Positions 34,450-45,200 of a DNA stretch of 64,000 nucleotides are shown here, one piece after another; position 1 is the first letter of the stretch; every line of letters starts with the position of its first letter. The stretch covers positions 248,001-312,000 of the forward strand of contig WHUZ01000020.1 in the NCBI GenBank assembly GCA_015179045.1, given 5' to 3'. The DNA is from Kalaharituber pfeilii (lineage: Eukaryota > Ascomycota > Pezizomycetes > Pezizales > Pezizaceae). The translations under genes were made by a program, and so were the position numbers. Below the pieces are notes generated by a model that saw only the letters and a program-made list of their open reading frames with translations, had not been told where the DNA came from and did no database searches.

Positions 34450-36720
34450 AATTCAAGTTGTTTATGGAAGCACCCTCATCCACCAGAGACTCCTTCCTGA
34501 GCGACTGTACAGACCCAGGGGTTTGGTGGCCGACAGAAGGTTGCTGGGTTGCAAGATCAAAGGTTTCCCAACAAAGTTCTTTTCCCGGTATTGCGCGGAA
34601 AGGTCTTTCAGTTGAGACTCCAAACTGTAGACGAACAGCTGGTCCTTCGTTGCCTCAAAAGGAGCAAAATTGGGAAATGCCGAGAAATCTGCAGGAAGGT
34701 GTTTCCCTTCTCCTTGAGGTTGCTTGCAAACCAGACTGTTTCGCTTCCCCTTTTACGCAGCCTTCTGATTGGAGTATCTTACTGCTGATTGGATGAACTC
34801 CTGCGTAATGTCTCGTCCTGTTAGTATCAGTGGTATTTTTTCCCCTCCCGCTACCAACGCACCGTTAAGTCCCAGCTTTCCCGTTTGATTTGGTAATGGC
34901 AAGGATGTGTTCAGCAACCTCAGATTCCGTTGAATCGGAGGTTGCTTTTTTAGATGCTTTTTCTGTAGATTGCCTTTGGTAAGTATTTTTATTACCGATA
35001 AAGATGACCATAACCTTCAACTGCACTCACCACCCTGTTTGCTATCTTCTCCAGCAACTTCACAATGCTCCTTTTGGTTTCCAACAACTGCGACTACCTC
35101 CTGGGGCTAGATACCCTACAATCGGAGGTTCTTTATCGGTCGCTGATTCTTCTTTTTCCTCCTTCTTTTTGTTAGCATCTGGAACGTACAAGTCGGCATC
35201 CTTGATTTATGGGCTCGCTGTTCTCACCAAGATGTCCTGCCTTCCTTGCAGTAACTCGTTCGTTGTCTAAAATACTTTAACCTCCGTGGAAGGCCCTGGA
35301 GTTAAGAGGCCTCCTTTCGGAAGTGCTATTTCTTCGGGCAGTTTTCGACCCCGTCAGCTTCCTCTTCACTGGGCAGTACAGCTCCAACCTCGCGAGAATA
35401 CTCTACGTCAAGTTATTTATTTTCCCCGGAAACCTTCTTTCCGTAACCCTCCTACGCCACTTTGTCCAAAAATCTTTGCTTCTGAAACAAATACTCAATA
35501 CCTTGCTTGACTCCTTCAGACTGTCAACCCTAATCTTGTCAATTTCAACCACGGCAGGTAGTTCCTCACTGCTGACAGTGCTCACAGTCCTCCTGATACC
35601 TTCCTCGCTTAGAGAAATCAGGGACAAGCTGCTATAACCAAACTTGGGGTCGTCGCCTTCAGTAAGATCCTCCTTACTGCTTGCTCTTGTGGTTTCTCTC
35701 CTGTCTTGTCGGTTCTTCCTGTCCGATTTCCTCTTGTTCCACTCCGCCGATATCCGGAGTTGTTCCGGAGAAGTCTTGTATCAGCAACGAAAGAGTAGGT
35801 GGGAGAGCCTGCGCAATGGAATCGTCTTCGTCGCCGTGGCCCCCTGGAGTACCTTCCTCTACAATAGACAGTGAAGTGGAAGGACCACCTTCCTTCGCAG
35901 CAGCAAAAATTTAAGGATTGCCCTTTGGCGACACCAACTGGTCGTTTCGCAACAGTAACCGCAGTACCACTTACTTCCTCCTTTAACAGTCTTAGCAGGA
36001 GTCGTAAATTGCTGTTGCTCTTGATCAAAGTTCAGCACACTTCTGTTTCTCCTCCTCTCTCTGGATCTTTCTAGTCTCCTCTTGATGAACTCCGCAAGAT
36101 TGTACCTGAATTGACCTAGGATTCCTCAAGATAATCGACCAATTATGGAATTACCTCCCTTGGGAACATGTATTTGTGCTTGTTGGCTTTGCGCTTTTGT
36201 TATCGGCTCCGGTATATAGGGACTCTCGACTCGTGCTTCAGTGATAGTCTTATTGGTACCTTCAGTGGTAAGAGTTTCGACAGCAACTTGGGATTTGTTT
36301 TGATTTCGCTCATCGGCTTCAGCGACCGGTCTATTTTGAACAGTAAAGTTGAAGTCCTAGACAGTGGATTCCTTGACGCCGAGTCAGTTTTGGTTGTCGC
36401 TCTCAGTGCCAGCTGCAGACTGCCGCTGGTAGATCTTGATTCTGCGACACCGGCTTCACAGCTGACAAGTTTTGTCTTGTCTCTTTGCTCCTTGCAACTG
36501 ATGCGACACCGATCCTGACAACGACCTTCTGTTCTCCTGCCCAGGCGTTGTCGCGGGGCCCGTCTGTTTGGATTATTTGCTTCTCTCCTGCAAGGGTTAC
36601 TGACGGTCTCGGCATCAGAAGCAGGAACGACAAACGTGCACCAACGAGACTCGAACCAAACGCCAGTTCAACTACCTGATGATCAACCTCTTGCGTTGCG
36701 AGTGGGAGAGTATCAGTCTT
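34450..36720 (-). pseudogene. Possible degenerate coding region of unknown identity
   Basis: Several minus-strand stretches read like protein but are broken by stops and frame changes, for example SLSEEGIRRTVSTVSSEEL near 35600, an acidic Gly/Glu-rich stretch near 35720-35910, VAVETLTTEGTNKTITEA near 36250 and TLAGEKQIIQTDG near 36590. The text is low in complexity and I recognise no family. It could be a relic of a disordered protein gene or of a repeat, or only a compositional effect. Confidence 0.25.
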
Positions 36721-37685
36721 GGCATCATCACTGATAATGCTAGCGTGAGTAAACAGCTTTCTTGGCGCTGTTCGCAGGAATGCATTTTGAGGCTATCATA
36801 TTCCCTACAACCCCTTTACCCGTTGAATAATGAATCGAAGACTCGATAGGGTTCCGTCTCTGAGAAGATTGTGCGCTGAAATATGGGGCTTTGGATTCGA
36901 CCAATGTCAGCGACACTCTCGTCCAGATTCCGATATATTGCCCGAAAGAGCTATCTTAAGCGGACTGGTATGCTAGCTTATGGGTAACCTCAAAACTGGC
37001 TTATGGGCACGAGATGTACCTTATATTAGTCTTTGTTGGCATATGTCACAACAGGCTTGCAGAGGCGCAGAACATAGTCCTAAAGAAGTTCAGTACCAGC
37101 AAAGCACAGCCTTGATATGAGCTCAGAGCTGAAGTTGAGTAGCTTTTAGGCTAGTGCAACGGACTGAAGTAGTTTTAAGTACTAACATGAGATCACTTTT
37201 GGGGGGGGACTCTACTACACGTACCCGAAATCTGTTGATCCTAAGTTGACCCTACACACTGATTGTGTGCAACGAGGCCTGCACCATGGAAGTAAGGAAG
37301 TAGCATGTAAGTACATAAGGGGTATTCGAAGCTTTGATTCATATCATTTACTGTTATGTTATAAGTGTCAATGTACAGCGATACTAGAGGCTTGGTGGTT
37401 CCATGTCAACTAGCTAGACGCCGTGTTGAGATGAAGTGAAAGGCGCACTTTCTCCCCCGTACACATATATACAACCCATCATGACTTTGGAGGATATTGC
37501 CGGGGATATATGGCATTACAACATTATATTCCTCATATTTGAGCACATCACATCGTCACTCATTCCAAATGCAAATATGCAAGCACCCTGCAGTCAAGAA
37601 AGCCAAAATTTGTTTACTTTGGGCGCATAAACTCGAAGCCTGTGCATGTGGTCCATGCTCATGTGACGTGACTGGTCCTGATATT
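36721..37685. other. Intergenic 3' flank of the FHA gene
   Basis: No coding feature is supported. It has a G9 run near 37201 and nothing else of note. Confidence 0.5.
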
Positions 37686-38754
37686 CTAATCCACGTTCTC
37701 CGTCATCAAGATATATTCCCTTTAGACAGGATTAGCCTCTATCGCAAAGTAAATCAAATACCAAAGGGTCGCCGCTTTACCTTGTACTGAATCCAAACTT
37801 CAACATATCCCCGTCCCTCAACTCCACATACCTACTTTCGGGCACTTTGGTATTATTCAGCATCGTGCCATTCGCACTCTCCAGGTCAATGATGTATGGT
37901 CGCACTTTCGCTTCCTTATCCCCAAACTCATTTTTCTTAACCACATGCCGGAATTGGATGACTGCGTGCTGCTTCGAGCAGCTCGGGTGGTCCACGGGAA
38001 TGTCGGCTACTAACCTGTCCCGACCAATCAACCATGCAGTCTGAGTGCTGAGAATGAGCGGCTCTCCGACGACTTGGCCGTCTTTAAAGGTATAAAGTCT
38101 GTACCGGACGGACGATGGCGGCAGCCGAGAATCCACTGGCTCGGTGTATTTAAGAACCACGTTATTCAGAGTGTTGGAAGCGGCAGCGAGAGCGCCTGAA
38201 GTATTGAAATTCGGTTTCTCTTTTTCCTTTGGAGGTTCGTCTAATGAGGCTTTGGGCGATCTGGAGCCGCGTGTGAGCTTTGGCTTGAAACGCGATGGTG
38301 GTGAGCAGGACCGAGGACGTCGTTCTATATCTTTTGATCTTGACACAGGATTTCGCTCTCTATCCCTACCCCTGTCTCTTTCCCTGTCCCTTCTTCTATA
38401 CCCTTCCTTATCCCTTTCTGTATCCTCAGCTCTGTTGTCCCGCCTTCTAGTTCTTGAACGAGACCGCCGTTCTTTCCTATAGTCTTTCCGACTCCTATCG
38501 GCATCTTCATCGCTACCCCGTTCTCTTTCCCGGTATCTATCCTCTCTATCTCGCCTGTCTCTTTCCCGATACCTATCAGAGCCACGGTCACGTCGCCCCC
38601 GATCTCGATCTTGGTCATCCCTCCTAGATCCTTCCCTCCGCCTACCATCCTCCAATTCTCCACGGCGATGCACGTATCGGTCATGGGACGAATAGTCCTT
38701 CCTTCGAGAGTCTGTTGCTGCCTCGGGCGAGCGAGAGCGCCGGTGAGAGGACAT
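37686..38754 (-). CDS. FHA-domain RNA-processing protein, SNIP1/Pml1 type
   Basis: Two exons (37781-38754, 37686-37719) give 335 aa; the 61-nt intron splits the last codons and the join reads KFGFSTREYILM, the conserved end of this family. The N-terminal ~165 residues are an RS/RD/RE-rich tail (RRSRSP, long RDRERD stretches). A short segment follows (NTSGALAAASNTLN...KYTEPVDSRLP), typical of SNIP1, DAWDLE and Pml1. The FHA domain is complete: AWLIGRD, DIPVDHPSCSKQHAVIQFR, IDLESANGTMLNN and DGDMLKFG, with the phosphothreonine-binding Arg, Ser, Lys-Gln-His and Asn. By family knowledge it belongs to the pre-mRNA retention and splicing (RES) complex or to microRNA-type processing factors; RES fits fungi best. 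Confidence 0.9.
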
Positions 38755-41700
38755 GGCTCAATATCCGGATTGATTAAGTTCCACCCTTCAAGGAAATCCT
38801 GCCTATCAATTGCAATGGCGAGTATGATTCCTGCATTTCAAAGTGAAAAGTTAGCATAATCGGAAATTTCATCTCTGCGATCCGAATCCTAGATGATTCT
38901 GAGCCAGTGACTAACATACCACTGTCGTAAATCAAGATTTATTTTTTTTTTTGGTCTGTTACCGTTGACGTGAACTGAAGTCGCGTGTTCCAGAGCCTCA
39001 AACCACCGGAAACTTGATACTAGTACAAGCTCGTAATACGCTAAACTACTTAGTACTTATTTCTTGGGGAGATTGCATGGTTTAACCCAGACTATGGTTT
39101 AACGCCGAAACGCAGGATAGGTGTGGCAATATTGGCTAACGGCAGCACCAATGTAACTGCAGTCGTAAGCATGCCAGGCTTGCTGTCACATTTCATTGGC
39201 TAAAAGAGCAAACACACGTCAGAACAGGGCTCCTCTTCGGACTCGCGGTTTGAAGAACTGTACGGAGTAGTAAGAAATGTATTAGGAGTACTATTTGATA
39301 TCTGACTTTCTTGTAGAGGAAGTAGCAGACGGTGCTGCAGAATCAATTATTCGCTTGGCAACCCGTCTCTTTAGACTGGGTACGAGAACACTTCAGAATC
39401 AGCGTGGAAGATATCCTGCTCAGCATAAAGGCTTCACAAGTACAAGAAACATCACACTATAAACAACTGAGTACCACTCGAGTAGATTCTACAGCCAAAT
39501 CGATTTTAGCAAAACGTGAACCATCAAATGCATGCCACGTGCTATTCCTATAGTTGCAAACGCTAGTCTCATTCACCCAACCCAGCGAGCACCTGTCACT
39601 AGAACATTACAATACTTCCTTTGCGGGTCATTATGAGGCATTCTTCAAATTCGTAGATAGTACGATTAATGCATCGCGACGGATATTGTAATTGATTCGA
39701 TATGGAAGCTATGATGGGCTCCTGTCTCCTCATAACATAGAGTTCGTCTAGCCTTACATTCGAATTTCTAAATCATCAATCTTGTTGCACTACCCTACTA
39801 CGTACTACTAAATCATTATGCGTTAACTCTGGCTGCTTTGCGTTAGATACAAAGCAAGCGAGTTTACGAGAAGCGAATGAGACTCGGCAACCTTGCTACG
39901 AGACATGATTACCAATTCAGCACTCTACTCTTGAGGTAAGTCCCCTACGCTCACTCGCGGATTCTGAACCTGGGGCTGAAGGCCCGATTGGCTGACTAGG
40001 ATATGCATGCAACGACTTATGGTGGGGGGGTGGAAGAGATGTGTGCAAAGAGGGGTTTAGAGGGGCCTTGGAATGTATAAATTTGGCCGTACAGAACCAT
40101 ATATGGCGTGTTGTCTGGTTGAGCTGCGAGCGATTATTGGGCGGGCTTTTCAGGTGTTGCAGCATGACTCTGATGGCAATTTATGCATGCGTGCATGCAT
40201 GCTGCACGCAACAGCAGTCCAGGTTGAGATACTTCTTACCTAAGTTGGGTAGCCCAAAGGCGCAGGCCGGGCCGGCACAGAGGAGAGAGGCAAGAGGCTA
40301 CTGGACAGGTTGGCTGCCGCGCCGTGATGCAACAGCGTGTAGAGTTCTACATCAGTGAAAACCGATCATACGAGAGGCAGAGCGGGATGAGAACAGTCGC
40401 ACAGTGCTAGATGATCTAAATGCTAGCCTTTAGGCAACCATGCTACCACATGAGCAAGAAAAAGAAACATCTGCAATTCGCTGACATATATATCGTGCCC
40501 AAGCGAATTGCATTGCAGTTGCTTGGTAAAAGATGGTCAGCTTGGTTTCCCCACTCCTTCACCGCGGGGCGTTAGATGGCCAGATGGCCACGCACAGGAA
40601 ACTGAGGGGCCCGCCCTCCTCCTTGTGTCGGGCCAGTTTCAACTGATGAACCTTACGTCGGCTCTGGGCACTGGTGCTGTGCTGTACCCTGTTGTTTCGC
40701 GGCCTCGCAAGCTCTAGCCCACACGCCATGCGCGTATGCCCTGGCCGCAACGATAACGAAAGCGACTGGGTTGAGCGACTGACGCCTGGGAACTAGGTGT
40801 CTCAAAAGTCACCGCTTGTTACTAAGTGTCTGCTATACAAGATGTAAAAAGACCATCGATTACGAGTCGCTTCCCTCCTCAACGGGGGTGCCATAATCAT
40901 TGAAGCTTCCTGACCAGGGGGATACACAAGTAGAGTAGGTACATATGTCCCGTATTTACCACTAGAGTAAATCTCGCCGAGTGTCCAAGCAATATGAGAT
41001 CACCGGCAAGTGCAGTAGCAGTAGTCTACTGCATAACTCCTACGAGCACTTACTCTGTACATAACGTAACTATCCGTTTGCTGGCAGTTCAGCGGCAGCG
41101 TGCCTGCACCCTCGCCCGGAGCAGCCAGCAGCCATCAGCCTGCACCTCTTGATCCCTGATGCTGTTGCCAATGCTGATGCTGATGCTCCTCCTCCCCCTC
41201 CCCTCAAGTCGGTCGCATTGACCGCACGCTGCTTCGCACCGCAGGTCGTAGAGCTCCTAGCCTGGGCCGTTCTCCCCAAGTGGTTTCTAGACCCTCTCGC
41301 GTTCTGCGGCTCTGCTCCCAAGACCCTCCCGCCGCGCTGCGTGCGTGCTGGTCCCGTCCTAGCCGCGCTGGTGTGTCTCGTGTGGCCAATCAGAGGTGCC
41401 GCCTCTAAGCTTCGCCTCTGTGACCAAGCGACGGGCGACGACGCAAGACAGCAACGCAATCCTGCCCAGTCTGTCTGTCAGTGCAACCCCCCTCCCCCTC
41501 CCCCTCCCCCCTCCCCCCTCCCCTCCCGCCTCCCCCCCGGACCTTAACCTAGTCGCCCCCTCCCCAAGCATTACCAGCTCATCAACCTGCACCCTCAAAA
41601 GGTTCTCACTCACCTCACATACTCCACTCCTGCACCGTTCTTCCCTCCACTGCTTCCTAGCTCTATAACGCTCAGTTTTTGGCCAATACGCATTGCACAC

Positions 41701-42238
41701 ACAAATATCCTCTCAACGCTGTGGGTGTTTCTGCGTGTAGCCACTCCACTCACCCTCCCACCACGCTGTCTGCTGCTCTGCCTTAGGCATTTAAAATCGT
41801 GAGGCCCATTTCAAGCATCCAGTCCAGTTCTTTATCCCTTGTTCTCACCACTCATTAAGCGATTTTTCCTACAGATCAGTCTCAGCAGCTGTATGCGCTG
41901 AAAGTACTTATCAATCGACCCAAGCAGTTTTGATTATTGCTGCGTTATCGAGATCGTATCAATAATCCACGACGACCTGTGTGTGCTAAAGCTGCTCATC
42001 GACGCTGAATCATAAGACAAACTATTCTTCAGATTCAACAAGCGCAACACAATTCTATCGGGAAACAAAAAAAATAAAAAAAAAAAAAATCTACCCGCAA
42101 AATCAAACGATCGCAGAATCAACACCCAGACTAGCACTATTTGGGGGAGCTAGCTGTGTGGGTTGCTTCCAGCTCGCTTTGAGCACCTGATCTCCTCCTA
42201 CTCAGTAGGGTTTTTGATCCTACTTGAGCCCAGTAGCT
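38755..42238. promoter_or_regulatory. Long upstream region of the PB1/UBA gene, with CT-rich tract
   Basis: No ORF here has recognisable protein features. The right part has a strongly C/CT-rich tract (about 41484-41545) followed by pyrimidine-rich text to about 41900, a pattern common at fungal transcription starts, so a long 5' leader is likely. A TGCATGCATGC palindromic cluster lies near 40185-40202. Confidence 0.45.
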
Positions 42239-45200
42239 ATGTTACCAACCTTCCAGATCCGCGGGTTGCGTTTTTGTGCGACAGATTCAACAGAGGTTTC
42301 GGACGAAAGTGTCTCCACAAATTTTGTGGAGCTTGAATCTCTAAGAAGTACCGATGGCAGTAGTGTCTCGGAAAATACGACAGTGTCTGGTGACAGCGTC
42401 AGGGACCAAAGGACTGATGGGCCCTGGGCAGATGTACAGCTTGAACACAATAGCCATTACGAGGAAATAATACGAAGCCATCCGGAGGCGATTTTGGCTT
42501 ATGTTGATGAAGATGATGGAGATATGATAACAGTATGCCTACCTATTTTTGATTATACGTTTCCTCTTGAATTTTATTTCCAACAATTGTTCGACTCATT
42601 TACTGCAACTGAGTTTGATTTTTTGTATCTTGAGGATCCATTGATTATGAATCATCTGTCGAATGAAACTAATAACAGATTCCTACAGGTTGGTTCGTCC
42701 AATGAACTTTTTACCCGAATTCAAGAACTGCAACCGCAGAATCCAATCATCTTTGATCTACAAAAATCTACCGCATTACCAGTCTGGCAAAGGGAACTTG
42801 TACAAATCCACCGGAGGCAACAGCAGAGGCAGGATCAAACAATCACATCAGTGATAGGAGAGCTAGAACAGCCAGCATCTACTGTAGCCAAGGACCCATT
42901 AGTGGATCCAACATCAGCGAATTCATCCTCAAACGAGGGGCAAGAGGGGAATAAGCCATTTTTGGCCATGTTCGAAAATGAACTCTCTCGGTTGATGAAC
43001 CCCCCTGCAGAGTTAGAAGCAAATTCACCTACGCAGTATACTATGTGTGGTGCAATACCACTGGAGTCTACCTCAGAGCCTGCAAGAGCACCAACTCCCG
43101 CGATAGAGGTACCGACTTTGACATCTTCAGCATCTACTTCCAGGCAAGCCCCACAAAACCCTATCGCACAGTTTATTTCAGGCTTTCCCGCACGAAATCC
43201 ACAACTCTTCAATTCACTTCGCACAACTATCTTGCATCTTGCTGAGACGTCAGCCACGGCTGCACGGACAGCGGCTTCACTATCACGAGATCTATCTGTT
43301 GCCGAGCTTGAGAATGGTATCCGGACAATTCAGACTACGTTGACTACCGTTGCAAAGGAGGCTGCGACTGCGGCTGCACAAGCAGCAGAAGCAACAAGGG
43401 GCATTGATACTAATGAGATACAAAAAATAGTCAATACGGTGTCAAGTACTGTGAAAGAGGTTGGCGAGGCCTACCAGCACGTTGGCCAAGTTGTCGGGGG
43501 CGAAGTGCACAAGATCGTGCGGGATGTGGTAGAGGGCAAAGACAAGGTAAAGGAGAAGAGGATGACCAAGGATGAGGAAAAGGCCGAGAGAGATGCCCTA
43601 CAAAAAGCAATCCGAGAATTTCTGGGAGATGTTGCTGAACCACCCAAGGAGGGCGCATCAAGAGATAAGGGGAAGGGGAAGGCTCCCGCCGAATCATCCG
43701 CCCAACGAGTTCCCCCAAGGCCGTTTGTTGAAGAGGTTGTAGATGAGGAGGCAGCAGGTTTCTCAAAAGAAAAAGAGCGATATTTCTCTGACGATGAAGA
43801 GATTCATTCCGTCATTGCCCCTCCCGTACCTCCAAAAGTTGCACGAACTAATGACGATGTTTGCGACGATTGCAACTGTTCTCATGGGTCTCGCCCACGT
43901 TCATCAACAACACCGCCCCCTGTACCAAAGAAGGCACCAATTGATCATGATGAGAAGATGGTTTGGACGCAGTCAGCTCCTCGAGCCCCTGAACATGACG
44001 ACGAAGGAGATTCATCGGATTCCAGTGGTGATGCCGAAGAGATGAATGCTCAAGCTAACTTCTCGCCTATGCCTCCGCGCGTGCGCACCTTCTCCGGAAA
44101 TACTGGAAGTATTCCATCCAGTCCCTATGGACCTCACTTCATCCACCCATCCCAGCCATTCCATCCGTGGGGTAGCGTCCATGGATCGCCGAATATCACT
44201 AGAGCGGATTTGCTCAGAAGAGGTTTAAGTCGAAGAGAGAGGATGCAAGATGGAAACCAATCTTCTCCATTCAATTCTTCCTTGAGGCATCGCATGAGCT
44301 GCCCTACTTTCGCTCCTTTCCAGCAATCAAGTCCACCACATGCAACTGGCCCCGCAATGCCACATATGTCACCCATCCAACTCCCAGGTATGCAGCCTGC
44401 ATTTCCTGGTGTGAGAGCAAGCCCTCCGCATATGGCATCTATGCCTCGTCAGCCGCCATCACCAGGGTCATGGATGCACCATCCACACCGATTCTCTGGC
44501 GATCTTTGCCCTCTGTTCGAGCACGGCTCCCTGCCACCTTTTATGACTTCTCTCCCGCCCCCGCCCCCACCTCCACCTCCACCTCCACCTCCACCATTCG
44601 CACCGCAGCCACCTTATGATATGCCTTATCCGATGCCACCACCACCACCACCTCCAATGTGTATGAGTGATATGGGCATGTTTTCACGGTTTATGCCACC
44701 TTATTGCTATCCAGCCTCATCGCCTCCAGCGCAACAAGCTTACAATGCTGCTGTAAAGCGAGCATTATCCTGCATGCCGATGCCCAGTTTACAAGACCAA
44801 TTGCAGAATCCACAATTATCCAGGAGACTATGGGAGGAGATTGAGCGTGTTGCACGAGAGGTCCCAGTACCTCCAGGCGCGGTCGGTTGGGGAGGAATGC
44901 CTTTTGAGGAAATGGTGCGGCTGCGATGGGACGCGGGTGAAGAGGCTGTTCTACGCGCACGCAGAGTCGGCGAGGAGGGAATTGATCACCGTGATGTGAG
45001 CTTGGAGGAAGATGACGAGGAGCGAATGCCCATGGAGAACCCGTTTGCCACACCACCACGAATGGATAGCCCTGCGCAGGGCCATATGGGACACAGTCGA
45101 CGCAACAGCGTCCAAGACACCCATCCGACCTTTTCCGATTTCCCACCTTCACGGCCAGCATCTGCAGCTCGTCCAAATGGATTATTTACTCACTTTAGAC

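Noticed and set aside
36630..36670. GGTTCGAGTC-like text resembling the T-arm of a tRNA on the minus strand
   Set aside because: The flanking 5-bp stem does not pair and no matching acceptor or anticodon arm is visible.
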